Positions 47,451 to 59,599 of a stretch of 64,000 bases of DNA are shown here, piece by piece. A program made the position numbers and the translations under genes. Each line of letters starts with the position of its first letter. Position 1 is the stretch's first letter. Source of the DNA: Paraphysoderma sedebokerense (taxonomy: Eukaryota > Blastocladiomycota > Physodermatomycetes > Physodermatales > Physodermataceae); contig JAHLJZ010000039.1 in assembly GCA_025602915.1 (NCBI GenBank), forward strand, positions 124,001 through 188,000, in the 5' to 3' direction. Under the pieces are notes generated by a model. That model was given only the letters and a program-made list of their open reading frames with translations. It searched no databases and was not told where the DNA came from.

Positions 47451-49795
47451 TTATTCAAATTGAAATCCAAAATCGTTATCGTCATCATCATCGTCCAAAT
47501 CACCAAAAGTCAACAGAGGATCTCCTTCAAAAGTGGGAAACAGATACTGAGGGTTATTCCAAAATGAAGTTTTACCCTCTGCATTCTTCTCCTTGGAACC
47601 TTCAGACTTTTGTCCATTTTCAATACTGGACTCTGTAACAGAATCACCGCCCATCAATCCTTTCACCACTACCACTGTATCTCCAATGTTCCTCCACCGT
47701 TCCTGTACTCCCTTGTCGTTCGGTACACCACCGTTCATTCCACTTTCAATTCTTAACCCGCTAACCACTTGTTCCAATTCTTTTTGAGCCAACTCATCTA
47801 CTACTTGTTCGTATCCAGACGAAGTGGTTGGAACAACGTGGGATTTGACTTCAACCGTTTGGCTGGGAGGTTTGGGGACGCGAGTGAAGCAGTTGTTGGA
47901 AGTCATGTGAGTTGTCAATGCTTGGATAGAGTCGAACTGGTATTGCAAAGTGCCCTCAGACGATTCGAGTGGCGATTCGAGACAAGCAAAACAAGTATAA
48001 GTGGAAGAACAACGACGTATGTAATTGATCAAGATAATCGTCTGGTAGAGAGTTAATCCTATATAATGTACGGGTGAGTACACAATCTACCAGAAATCAA
48101 AGGCCACTTGGAGCACATACCCAAATCATCCTTTACCGCTTTCAGATCGAAACCATGCGCCGAAACCATATGCCCTCTTCCTGCGGCACAACTTTCTGCA
48201 CTCTCGCAAATTTCATCACAAAATAAACATTGACACGGTTCCTTTTCCATTTCATCATTCCAATCACTCCAACTATCGGATTCATCCCCTTCTCCATTGG
48301 CGGTTGTATTCGTCATGAAAGATGCATGAGAAACGTAAGTGCCAGTGTGAGATCCGAGTGAAGTGTAGGTGCCATACGACGTAGAATAGCTGAATTTTGG
48401 AGGTTGAGTGATCGCGACCGAAGGTACGTTTGTATTAGCAGGAGACTCATCGTCGGACGAAAAATAGTGGTCCTTGGATTGGAGAGTTTCCCAGTTTTTG
48501 CCGGCTTCCTATGGACCAAAAGCTCATTAGTGCAAGTTCAGATTCGGGTTGATTGCGTCGGAAAAAACCATACCAAGTAATTGATAATGTAAAACCTGTC
48601 GTAATCTTTGTTCTTGGGAGAAATCCTGAAATGTCGTTTCTTTCTCATGTGCTTTCGTAGTACAGCAGAAGATTTAAAAGTTCGTTCGCAGTACAAACAT
48701 TGCAAGTTGGCCAATTTTTCCGATAATAAATCGAGAAAGTGATTCACATAGACAATGTTATCTGGAAGTCCAATATTGAACGAATGGGTGGTGAACATAT
48801 GTTTGAATAAACTGACCCGGTTGTCGCAGACGGTTTTACAGAAAAGGCATTTACGGGGAAGATGAGCTTCCTCCGCTCTTTCTTGTTCTTGAATCTTAAG
48901 AACTTCAGCCTATAATAAAAAATAAGTTGTAAGCAAACGAAGCCGCTATGCGAAAGGAAGTGTTGATTATACTGACCAGTTTCTCCTTTTGCAATTTCGT
49001 GCGCCAAGCTCTATCATCCAAATCGGACGGTTCGCCGAATACGATCGCGTACTTTCTCTTCAACTTTCTCCCTCCTTCCGACAAAGGATCAAGATTTTCC
49101 GAGCCCATAGTGACAGCAGCAGTAGGGTTTTTCTCCCTTTCCTCATTGAAGCGTTTCAAAGCAGCTTCGAAGCCAGCGTCGTTCTTGATGCGTTCTCCCC
49201 ACCAATCAAGATATCTCGCCATCACGCCCCCGACACCTGCGACATCGAGGATTTTGATTCCATGTTGAAAAGCTAAATGTTCTAGTAAAGCATGTAAATT
49301 TGTGTAGGGTTCGGGGTTTTGGTTGGGACAATCGAACGGGCATAGAATCATGAACGGTTCAGGGAGAATATACGTATTGGAAAGCTCGTAACCGATAGAT
49401 GAAGTAGTTGTTGCCGTAGACGTGGAAGAGACTGAGCAAACTGAAGTACGGCGGCGGTGAGTGTGGGCATGAGCATGAGCATGAGTGTGCGCGGACGAAG
49501 GGGGAGAGTTCGACGGAGACGAGGATGGCGGTGTCGTTAGATATTGAGCATTCGGTCTTAAAGCTCCATTTAAGTGTTGCTGTTTTTGATGAGTGTTCCT
49601 ATGCTTTTGATGAGATGATTGAGCATGAGATGCTTTCCACGATGTAGAGGCAGCGGATTTCGAATGAGAGGAGGAATGTGGCTTGTGTCCATCAGACGAA
49701 GCATTCTTTGAGTTGTTATGGGTCAAAGAAGTCTTTCGTTGCCTTCTCGATGCAACCTGCCATTCCGAAGTGGCAAGAGTGGGAGGGTTGGGCAT
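47451..49795 (-). CDS. ZNF277: ZNF277-family C2H2 zinc-finger protein
   Basis: Human ZNF277 is a C2H2 protein reported to associate with ribosomal protein uS5 and with chromatin regulators. The match is strong: MFTTHSFNIGLPDNIVYVNH, LQCLYCERTFKSSAVLRKHM and RISPKNKDYDRFYIINYL correspond to the diagnostic ZNF277 core. Fingers in order: a Cys-rich CPFDCPNQN...LLEHLAFQHGI block, a CLFCKTVCDN..FKHM..H finger, the LQCLYC finger, a CLFCDEICES..H finger, and a degenerate CFACLES..H finger. The N-terminus is Ser-rich with an Ala-His dipeptide run (AHTHAHAHAHTH). The acidic C-terminus reads FPTFEGDPLLTFGDLDDDDD, again as in ZNF277 (FPTYENDTLL). About five exons. The start is the ATG at 49793-49795. 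Confidence 0.93.
49455..49495. repeat. hexanucleotide repeat coding for Ala-His
   Basis: Imperfect tandem ATGAGC units on the plus strand, read on the minus strand as alternating Ala and His within the ZNF277 N-terminus. Probably a slippage-prone microsatellite. Confidence 0.6.
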
Positions 49796-50207
49796 GTTGA
49801 ACTAGGAGGACTTGTGAGCAGGCAAGAGAGCATTTCATTGCAACAGAGAGAAGTGTCTTGTTGATAGTGAGTCACGTGACTTGTATCTGAGCAACATTGA
49901 TGGGTACACCTTTCGACTTCTGGCATCGATCACTCAAATGAATGATGAATCGGCATTTATATCAAATTTTGAACAAACGATAGGATGCTACTCAATGTGT
50001 CTATCTGATGAATATGTTTATACATTATGTTACAAATACAACTTTACTTGCAATAGTATACCTCTGAGTGTTTCAATGCGTTTCATAATATCAACTGATA
50101 AATTCATCCTTCGGTCTTAATACAGATGAGTTCTTTAAATTGATCAACAATATTATAAATGAGCCGATCAAAACTGTACCGAATCCGATCTAAGTGGTGG
50201 ATAGATA
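49796..50207. other. intergenic: ZNF277 promoter, 3' side of small gene
   Basis: 412 bases. Holds the palindromic E-box listed separately. Otherwise AT-rich; the plus-strand frame 49881-50120 starts at TTG and looks accidental. Confidence 0.45.
49871..49880. promoter_or_regulatory. palindromic E-box GTCACGTGAC upstream of ZNF277
   Basis: Perfect 10-base palindrome 76 bases before the ZNF277 start, the ideal Cbf1/USF/MITF-type bHLH site. Located in the 412-base gap between the ZNF277 start and the small gene's stop. Confidence 0.5.
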
Positions 50208-50783
50208 TTAAAACGGCTTGTCGCGTGAAGATGATTCTTTTAGCTGCAAACGTACCAAGAAATAGTTTGATAAGGACGTTGGCTTATTCTTTGATTTGAG
50301 CGAGTGATCAGGATTCTGTTTTTCGGAGCGATGAGAGTTCAGAGAATGTTGTGCTGTTAAAGAAGGACATGTGATGGTTACACGTTAGCTCCAACTTGCT
50401 TTCGCGAATACATCTGGACTGCAATCCCAATTCGGAGTAATGCGCACCTTTGATAAGCAAGAGGAGGGTGTTTACGCATTCTAGTTTTAGATTGATGTTT
50501 TTTGAATACAATTGATACAGGTTTTCTGAGGATTCGAACTGATCCTACGTGATTGAGATTAGCATCTTGTTGCAGGAGGGGACGAGGAAGGGGCGGAGGG
50601 AGTAGGTACGTTTTTGCTTTTCCTTATCCTTTGGAGATTCAGACAGATGTCTTGAAGGGAGGCCTCTGAGAGGTCGAGGAGTGAGGATAGGGAGCGGGAG
50701 AGGGAGGCGATGTCGTCGAGTTGGATGAGGGAGAGAGAGGGAGGGGATGAGGGGCAGTTGCCGGGGACTGGCATTGCAGCCAT
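50208..50783 (-). CDS. small three-exon protein, unknown (138 residues)
   Basis: Not recognisable as a single long frame, but three open segments join cleanly. Exon 1 is 50610-50783 (ATG at 50781-50783), exon 2 50448-50544 and exon 3 50208-50353; the sum is 417 bases. Introns of 65 and 94 bases have GTACCT and GTGCGC donors, TGCTAATC and GAGCTAACG branch-site-like sequences and TAG/CAG acceptors. The protein has a Pro/Ser N-terminus, then two amphipathic helices (LDDIASLSRSLSSLLDLSEA; YQLYSKNINLKLECVNTLLL) and a basic polar tail. Size and helices suggest a small coiled-coil subunit of a larger complex, for example of BORC, DASH or Mediator type, but I cannot assign a family. The position of the last exon end is the least sure part. 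Confidence 0.5.
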
Positions 50784-51076
50784 GGAGTGTGGAGTGGATG
50801 CTGTGGAGTGAGGGAGTGGGAGTGTGAATGAAGCGAATGCGAGAGAAGCGGAGTCTTATGCTATCAGTACCATTCCTCCACACGTAACATGCTAATATGC
50901 ACAATGTGCTGTAAAATGACCCTGTGAACGCAATTCACTCTGTTCACTCTGCTGGTTCACTGTTGATTCTCTGTTCTCACACTTTGTGCAAATTCTTCGC
51001 GTTCCCTTCCTGCCTCCATTCCCTCCCTCAGTCCCTCCAGTTCCCTTTTCTATATAGAATAATACTCCACTCAACC
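50784..51076. promoter_or_regulatory. divergent promoter, small gene / MCMBP
   Basis: 293 bases between outward-facing starts. The MCMBP side is pyrimidine-rich (about 51000-51045) with a TATATAGAATAA sequence at about 51048-51060, very near the ATG, so it may lie in the leader and not act as a TATA box. Confidence 0.4.
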
Positions 51077-53913
51077 ATGTCTGCCTCAGATCTCCACGCC
51101 GCAATCAACTCGCCCCGCTCCCTCATCGATGTCCTCTTTGGTGAGTCTACCTCTTTTTCCCCCTGTTCCTCCTCTCCAATCTGCCCGCCCGCCCGAATCC
51201 CTCTGGCCATCACCCAGGTCCCTTCGTCCCAACAAACTTTTATCCAATCCCTAATGGAGGGATAAACTTTTTTACGGTTGAGCGAATTTGAAAACACTCA
51301 GCTAACAAATTGAATTTGTCGTCCTTCGCTATTTTGTCGGTTCCCTCTTCGGCCTGCCTTAACGATTGACTGCAGATCGTGCGTCTGCCAATGGCCCCGT
51401 CAATGGCTCTTCTTCTTTTGGAATTCCCGAATACTTTAAACAAATGTTTCAGGCTAATGAAACTAAGAAGCAAGTGCGTACATTACGATTATTGTTCAAG
51501 CATTTTCCCTCAAAATCAGTGATGTGCGCGGCCTAACTCGAATTGAATTTCCATTTAGATCCCAGTCGTAAATGTTACCACTTTCGATCAACTTCCCAAT
51601 TTACACAACAGGTTGGTCAGATTCAGATGTATGGTCCAAGACAATACGTTTCCCGTTAGCCCATATTTCGTCGCTATGAAGGGAATGGATGCCGACGGCG
51701 TTGAAAAGGTTTGGACCTTGGATCTTGAGAAGTGGAAATCAGCAAAGTCTTTGTTCCTAAATTTCCATTCATCCACTGATCGATACATAGATGCGATGCC
51801 TTAAATACACTGATGAAATATATATCGACCCAAACGTTTGTAAATTTTCTGGGCTGTTTGATTTGCTCGTCTCGGCTAAAACCGACATTGCTTTCCAGGA
51901 ATATCATGAAGCTATGATGCGTCGATCTCATCCAACATTTCTATCAGAAAAAGCAATTCTCTATGGCGTTTCAGTTCCGGGCGAAACAAATTGGGTTCAA
52001 AATCATCTTTATGGGTCCTCGATGAAATCGAATGAAATGTCAACAGACCAAATGCCTGAACTAATCTCTGACGAATACAAATCACGTAAATTCCCTTTAC
52101 CGACAACATCACACCACTCTGTGTATCTGAAATTCTACGATTCAAACGTCAAAGATTCATTGGGAATTGGCCAAGTCATTGACGTGTATGGTATCCTGGA
52201 ACACGAAGGGACAGGAGAAATGGATTGCTGTGGAAACGGAAATATTGATTTAGAGGAATCCGATCATCATCTTTTACATTCTTCTGAGATTCCAAAAATC
52301 CATGTCATCTGGCATGAAGTTGAATCAAAAATCTTGGATCCTGAAAAGTTAGTTCATCTTGATGATTGCGAGCAAAGAGGTATGTATTGGGTAGACTGGT
52401 TGAACTGTGGACTGTGTTTGATTCTCAGCATTAACACTCTACCTGTATGTAGTCAAGCAAGTCCAACAGCAATTGCCAGAAATCCGCAACAAATTAGTAC
52501 AATATCTCACTACTTGTACCAACGGTGATATTGTGGTGGCGGAATATCTTTTACTCCACTTGATCTCATCTATGTGCGTTGATTTGTTTTAGGTTTAAGG
52601 ACTTTTGTCCTTGATTTCAGTTGGAATCTAGACTGACATGTCTCTATATTCAATTTCCAATTTGATCAGTTACCGCCGAGATCCCGTAATGCATCTTGGC
52701 TCGCTTTCTCTTAATATCATGAACTGTCCGATTTCGAATCCTTCAAACCGATCTGAATTCTCCCACCGCCTATCTCAACTCATTTCTTTGCTTACTCCCA
52801 AATCAGTAACTGTTCCGTTGTCGCTCCAAACGTTAAATAACGAGTACTTTATGAACAGAAGCTACGGAGCCATGGAGGATGAAAGTGCCGCAAAGGCTGA
52901 AAATAATGGAGCCAGCAGTGTTGGCAAGAAACAGAATAAATTAAAAGATGTTGGCATTGAGAGTGGAATGTTGCATGTTAGTGATAGAACCTTTCTCGTT
53001 GTTGATGAGCTCGCTTTGACTGAGGGTAAAGTGAACGGACGTGGTATGTCACAGTGTTAGGCAGATACATTATACCTTTCTCTTGTCCTCATCTTGTCTT
53101 TATTCTTCAGGTATTGCCAACCTTCGCACCCTTCAAACGCTTATTCAATTCCAGTCCCTCGAATACCTTTTTCCGTATTATGCTTCTGCCTTCAAGATGG
53201 AAGTGGATTTGCCGGTATTAGTTTTATCTGAATCAAAATCGTTGCTGCATGGAAAAGACGCCGGAATGGATATGGTCATGCTCCCAATGAAGCAAAATAT
53301 CGAGTTAGCTGAAAGCTGCGATGAATCAATGATTGATGGAGACTTATTAGAATTATTTAGACTATTTTTATTGGTTGTTGTCAAAAACGTGGGTGAAATT
53401 GAAATTCGAGAAGAGATGATGAAGGTTCGTGTTTCATCGATTCACGTTTTCGTGCTTTAACTGATTTTATCATTCTCTTTTCTTATTCACACTTCTTCCC
53501 TGCGAAATAAAGTCCATTTCGGACTATTTCGTGTCCGAAAGAAAGGCTATCCGAGAATCAGCATCTCAAAAGCCGTTAATGAGTCATGATTACTTGTCTT
53601 ATCTGATAGGTCTTGCCAGGTTTGTATCGCTTTGCCTTCATTGACATGCACATGCCTGTTTACATGCGTTTTGAGTTCATTCACCACCCTCTCCATTCTT
53701 ACTCAATTAATAACCGTTTGCGTTTAAAGATTACACTCCGTCTCACTCGGTGCAAACCAGTTGCAGCCCGAGTCATGGTCATCCATTATTTCTCTCGAAT
53801 CAGAGAGGCAAAAAAGACTTGATGATATTACCATGGAACGGGGCATGGTCAAGGCAGTTGACGGATTAAGTGTGAAAGAACGCAACCAAACTAATATGGT
53901 CGCTCAACAGTAA
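51077..53913 (+). CDS. MCMBP: MCM-binding protein (MCMBP/ETG1)
   Basis: Partner of the MCM2-7 helicase, important for MCM dimer assembly and for unloading after replication. The start is MSASDLHAAINSPRSLIDVL, with the first intron soon after. Family blocks in order: IPEYFKQMF, LHNRLVRFRCMVQDNTFPVS (human NSFVKFRCMIQD), GVSVPGETNWVQNHLYG (human VPVPGESTWV), GIGQVIDVYGILEHEG, IPKIHVIWHEVE and a central ATPase-like segment near ISYRRDPVMHLGSLSLN. A QSLEYLFPYYASAFKMEVDL block and the C-terminal MKSISDYFVSERKA...YLIGLAR with LHSVSLGANQLQPESW follow. The last join (TTTAAAG acceptor) restores the conserved end; the product stops after TNMVAQQ. About ten exons; overall length near the usual 600-650 residues. 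Confidence 0.92.
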
Positions 53914-54335
53914 GGTTTGGTTTTAACGAGCGATGCAGAGTGTTGGCCGAGCTCGGTTCAGGATTCAACAAACCCTTGTAGTGCAGTCTTTAAAAACTAT
54001 AGGAGTGTATGTATTATAGAGAGTATACAACTGTATGCCATTTTTTGTATTCTTCCATATCTGAACATTTGTATTCCAAATTTCCAATTTCAATATATTA
54101 GTTAGGTAGAGTGACGTGGTTAAAATCTTTTGATTGTCCATCAGCGGTTCGCTTAGAACTGTTGCGGACGCGTCGATCTGAACGAATGTAGTGACGTCAT
54201 ACCGAAATCTGCACATTTAGCTACGACATTTCTGTTCTATGCTTCAACGCTATCCTTTATATCCTCTGTACATTCGCAGGACGTCCTCAATACTACCATA
54301 TCCTCCCACTTACTTTAAATCCTGACATTGATAAA
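53914..54335. other. intergenic, MCMBP 3' end and AIG1-like promoter
   Basis: 422 bases between two plus-strand genes. AT-rich with a stretch of polypyrimidine (about 54245-54310) before the next start. No gene is seen. Confidence 0.45.
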
Positions 54336-55938
54336 ATGTCTTCCCCCATCCCGTCCAACTTCCGTTCATCCCCCCAACCCACCTCATCTGCCCGATCCCG
54401 AACCATTTCAGCTCCTTACAACCCAACACGGATCTCCCACTCACATCCTCGTACATACCACCACCAACTACACAAACCCCCAGCAACACCTCACTTAACT
54501 TTCACCACAAAACTCACGTTTCATGTTTCCGGATTTATAGTGTTACTATTAGGATTGATGAGTGTCTTACAATACGAATTACCAAGCGGGGCCCCGGGGT
54601 CGTGGAGTGATTGGGATAGTGAAGATGAGTATTGGGATGGTAGAAGTGGTATCGGAAGAGGAGGGACAAAACTTAGATTGTGGCAGTTTCAGGTTCGTAT
54701 ATGAAGAATTATTATGATTTTCTTTGACGACAATGTCGGACAACTGGAATATGGATTTTAACCGACTTTTGTGTCTCGTATGGTATCTAGCATTTGACGG
54801 TATGGGGATTGTTCATATCGTTATTGGTTTTTACATTGGCATTGTTAGATGACTGCTTTTATATGTCTACGGTACCTCCTTTCCACTGATCTTCAATAAA
54901 ACGTGAACAATATCAACTAATTATATTATTGTGTAGACTGCATCCCTGAAACGGTTCTTCCTGAGTGTAGCGTACCCTCTTGAAGGTAAAATTTCTCCAA
55001 CCATCTTGTGGTCTTGTACACTCTGTCCTCGAGACAATTAGATCTACATACACGTACAGTAGGTTTGAATGACTGAATGATTGATGTTACAGGGATTATA
55101 ACGATTTTGTATTGGACTCTACTTTTTTACGATGAGGCATTGATATTACAACCCGGTGCCGATAAAATTCCGTTGTTGATTGATTTTGTGTTACATTTGG
55201 TGCCGATGGTGGTTTGTTGGATTGAATTGTGTGTAATCGAAACAGACTTTCAAAGTAAGTCTCTTCATGGATGAGTGTACGGAGAATAAATGCTGACAGC
55301 AATTTTTTTTTTGGATGATTTAGCCAGTTTTCTTCACACCGGATTTATTTTTGTGTTTACGTTTATCTATGGATGGTTTGTACATTCCTTTTTTTGAGTA
55401 CAAACTTGACAAACTCGAATTATGTCATTTACGCGTCTCTCGGACTAGGTTTTTGCAAAATCTTTATCAAAAGTATCAATACTGGGTAAACTATTTAAAT
55501 TTCTCAATACTGCATCGAAGTTTTTTGTAATGGGTTTTATTTTTGTGGTTTGCCGAATGATGAAATTTGAATAGGTGTATCCGGTTTTGGGTCAACTTAC
55601 TACCGCAGAGAAATATTTGATGTATACCGCTTTAGCATTTGCTGGTATTGGTTTATACTACCTAGGTGAGATTTAAATTTCTACTTCCAGTCACATTTCT
55701 GTATAATATTAACGAGTGCTTTTCGCTATCGTACCAACTTTTGATCGTTTTCAAATTAGGGTCATATCTACATAAACTCTTACGACGAACATCTGTCGCT
55801 CGATCTTCCAATCGCTCGGCGGTTTTAGAACCGTTGTATTTACTAAAGGAAGAATCGAAACGATCGCCGTTTCACGACGGCGAACAAGTAGGGAAGCAAT
55901 CGGATGAGTTGGATTGGAGAACGAGTAAAGAAGAGTAA
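54336..55938 (+). CDS. AIG1/FAR-17a/ADTRP-family multi-pass membrane protein
   Basis: Androgen-induced-gene-1-like protein; animal AIG1 and ADTRP are membrane threonine hydrolases of hydroxy-fatty-acid esters. A hydrophilic Ser/Pro/His-rich tail of about 60 residues comes first. Six membrane helices follow, such as FHVSGFIVLLLGLMSVL and LTVWGLFISLLVFTLALLDD. The core signature reads SVAYPLEGIITILYWTLLFY, then LLIDFVLHLVPMVVCWIELC and TFIYGWFLQNLYQKYQYWVY and ends with AFAGIGLYYLGSYLHK. The conserved histidine is present in VLHLVP (human NHGMHT); the catalytic Thr is not clearly aligned near TLALLDDC. About seven exons. Substrate in this organism is unknown. Confidence 0.8.
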
Positions 55939-56228
55939 CGTGTTTACTGTCCTGGTGTTGCTGTTATACAGCAGATTAGTTTGCGAGGGGATGTATAAAT
56001 ATTAATAAATATCAATGACGATGCCCATTTTTGTATTCATTTCGTCAAGCCGCGATCCGCATCCCAGCCTGCCGCCCGCGTGGGTGGGTGTGTATGGGTT
56101 AGACATATTACATAGCCGAATAAGTTGAACGAGTTTCTCCCCGATAATACGAATTTGCCTCTGATAAAATCACATTTGGGACTGAACTTTCAAATCTTGG
56201 GCTGTTCTTTCCCACTTTCCTTCACGTA
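55939..56228. other. intergenic, 290 bases
   Basis: Between two plus-strand genes. Contains AATAAA-like sequence near 56000 and a GC-rich patch at about 56045-56095. No gene is seen. Confidence 0.4.
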
Positions 56229-59200
56229 ATGAAAATGAAAGAAACAAATTCATCATCCGTAGAAGAATTTGCCGGTTCATACTCCGCTGATGAAATACGA
56301 ATTTATATCCCCGGTTTCGAACCTACTCAGCTCCAGGTATCATCCAATTCTCTTTCGTCTAGTACGAATCATTCAGCAGTCTCCTCGTCTTCGATACCCC
56401 TCAACAGCCACGGCGCAAGTTCAGGTCATCTATCAGACGATATAACAAATCATAATGCTCAACTCTCATCTGTCCGGAAATCATATTCAACCGGTGCAAT
56501 GGCGGTTCCTACTCCTCCGACTACGCCAGCCACAAACGGTAAGAGGAAGTCGCTGTCTCAACCTACGCTATCACTCCAGAAACATGTTCGGATTGGTGAG
56601 ATACAGATACTAAGGTACCCTGAATCACCGATAGAGGAAACTATAAGTGAATCCGATAGTAGTAGTCAATATGTGACATCTCCTATAACGGAAAGTAGAA
56701 CAGAACCAACCAATTTCGGAAGTTCGTTTAAAGATCGGCCTCCGACAAAGCACACTCGACGAGCTTCGTTTCAATCGTCAAAGACTGTTGATACCTTTGT
56801 GACGGCATTCGAACCCGAGGATTATCCTTTTGATCGTGAGGGTCCTTCAAATGTATCTGGATCGTCAAGTGCTCAGCAAGAATCAAATCAGGAATCTAAT
56901 TCCCATAGACAAGATCCGTCATCGTCGACTGTTGCTTCCACTGTTGTACCTCTTGAAGTGTACGACAAAGCAGGATTGACTGCTTTCCATCAAAATGGTA
57001 TATCAATAGCGCCTTCTCAAGTTCATTCTACCGCTCCACCGACCGATGCTGCTGAGCCACCACAACGACAACCCAAACGAAGCGTCAGTTGTGGAAGTTT
57101 ATTTAGCTGTTTTTTATCCACAAAAAGTCCTGATGATGAGGAAACTGAACAACGTGAAATCACCATTTTTGAAACAAGTGTGATTGTTAGGAAAGAGTTC
57201 AAGTCTAGTGGTCTTCAAAAGAAGAACGAAGAAGAGAGATACTCGTTTGGATGGAAAAGAGTTCGGTGTATTGTAAAAGGATATCCAGTTGAGGATAATA
57301 TACTAGGAACCCGAGTTATTTTTCAGCACATGAAGGTAAGTCAACTTTGGACTCTCGCATATTGCATTCTGTGGAGCAAACCGTTTAGATTACCATTCTA
57401 ATTTCTAATGCCTCTACTGTTTCTAGTCATCGAGAATTGTCCTCTCAATAGACATCTCTAGCCGTCGAGAACATTTCAGCCTAAAATCTCACAGTCCTAT
57501 GGACAATTCCATTTCATTGATTGACAATCATCACTCGACATCGTACATCATTCATACTTCCAGTATCCGAGACGCCCATTCCCTTTATTTATCGCTTCGT
57601 AGCGTACTGCTCCCTACTGCATCTCCACCCCTTCCTGAACACTTTGAAGTTGCTATTCCTGAATGGAGTTTAGTAATACAGATACCATTACGTAATCCCA
57701 AAATTACGATGGATGAAATCAGGACTATGTGTATTGAATCGGTGGATAAGATGTACGAAAATGACCCTGAGGAGTTACCGATTTGGAATAGATGGAAGAG
57801 TACCGGAGAACTACGGATGTCTTGGCGACGGGGTGAGAGGCTTGAATGGGTGTTTGATGATAACACTGCCGTGATGTGTCCTCGACTGCTTGAAAAAACG
57901 CATGCTTTGGAGCTTCGAAAGGCAAGAAGTCCTAAAGTGTGCTTGGAAGGGAAATTTATTAGTAAAGTAAGTTCTTTTCTGGTGATTGTATTTCTGGGAC
58001 GTGGTTGGTATTAATCCATTTATAGCCACTCCAAATGGAGGGTTTCCTCAAGATGGCTACTCCATTTTTAGGGACAAGTCGGGTTAGAGAGCTCTCATAC
58101 TATTTTACTTTGCACAACAACTTCCTTTTTTATTTGAGGAAGCGGCATGTGGCGGGCGTTCCAGCAAAAATCGATATGCCAGCATCAGCGACGTCTGAAT
58201 TATTGAATACTCCAGCATCATCTCCTTCTCGTCGCACGCTCCTTACTGATAGCGGTACCGAGTACTTCTTCCACCACGTTCCTGTGATTTCAACAAGTCA
58301 TGTTCACTCTTCAAAAGGTGTCATCGATTTGTTGGACCCGATTACGATTGAGATACCCGGTAGTTGTTCCCAATGTCATATTTTATTGCACGAGTTCATG
58401 AAATCTTCGCATACACTCGCAAAATCAAGTAATAATCATCCACATCCTATTGTAACGCTCACTCATACCCTTCCCGCCACAAATTCAACCCCACAAACTC
58501 ATTCTCACACGTCCGCCTTCATCATCCATCTGTCTTCCAAGCAAAGAGTGCAGTTTCGCGCAGCTTCACACGACCATGTACATAGTTGGGTTCATCATCT
58601 TGCGAAAAACATTCAGTATTATCGAAGGTGGAGGGAGAAATATATTAATGAGACGAATAAGTTGTATATAATTAATAAGAAAGTGAAAGAGTCAAACTTG
58701 GATAGAGTTCATGTGTTTGAAGGAATGGAAAGTAGCGATTTTATTTGGAATCCCGATATGTATAGACGAAACGAAAATCAAGTCATCAAGGTATGCACTA
58801 ATGCTTCCATTTCTCTTGTTCTGGTCTCCGATTTAACTTGATGAAGTTCATTTCACCAATACTTACTCGGAACTTTCTTCGACTCCTTACCCTTTAGATG
58901 GCGACTACACTGTACCAAAGCCGGAAAGACAAACCTATTTTTAAACCATACCTCCACATTCTTACCAAAAATCGTATACTGTATTATTCTGCGTCTCATC
59001 GCACAAACACGTTTCACTTACGAGGTATCGTTTGTCTGACACCTGATACTCACGTCTATAACGGTCAAATTTCGCCCGAAACCGGACTACCAGTTAAAGA
59101 TAAGCATCGTGTGCCGAGAGTGTTCGGGGCAAAGGAGCAGTGGGGAGAATTATTGTTAAAAGGCACAATAGATGAGGAGGTTCCATCGTTTTCTGCTGGC

Positions 59201-59599
59201 GATGACGAAGATACCACCACGTCCTCCGATGGAGACTACGAAGACATTGCTGAGGTAGAAAGCGAGGAAGTGAACTCGACAATGGACTCCCTGGCACCTT
59301 CTATTTCGCCAGCAAATCAAAGCCGAAGCGCAAAAATTGTCCCTTCACCGGTTAGCCAGGAGACTTTGACGTCCTTACCTCGTTCCTCTTCTTTTCAATC
59401 ACCTCATACACCCATCATTACTCCCCCTGTGTCAACTTCTGCTGTTACTTTTTCATTATTATTACCGCCTAGTAAACCGGACTTCTATAAGAGGTTACGA
59501 AGCCGTGGCGTAGATATCGCGTTTCGAGGGAGATGTAAACGGGAAAAGCAATTATGGATTTGTATGATTGAAAAATGTATTGAAGAGTTGAATACATAG
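56229..59599 (+). CDS. tandem PH-domain protein, Spo71/Mug56-like
   Basis: Four exons (56229-57335, 57427-57966, 58026-58790 and 58898-59599) give 1037 residues. The first 350 residues are Ser/Thr/Pro-rich and look disordered. A Spo71-type N-terminal conserved region follows (FGWKRVRCIVKGYPVEDNIL) with ILSI and ELRMSWRRGERLEWVFDD nearby. Two PH-like domains lie in the C-terminal half: the first begins MEGFLKMATPFLGTSRVREL and ends RAASHDHVHSWVHHLAKNIQ; the second begins KPIFKPYLHILTKNRILYYS and ends GRCKREKQLWICMIEKCIEE. Each ends in the typical Trp-containing PH helix. Yeast Spo71 helps build the prospore membrane through phosphoinositides. The family name is from domain order and motifs and is moderately sure. 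Confidence 0.7.

Noticed and set aside
49881-50120. Plus-strand frame of 79 codons
   Set aside because: Begins at TTG, has no in-frame ATG near the start, and shows no protein family character.
50521-50550. tRNA B-box-like sequence (AGTTCGAATCC) on the minus strand
   Set aside because: No A-box, no T-arm stem and no acceptor pairing nearby. It lies inside exon 2 of the small gene.
54010-54216. Minus-strand frame of about 80 codons downstream of MCMBP
   Set aside because: AT-rich and without similarity; likely accidental in the 3' region.
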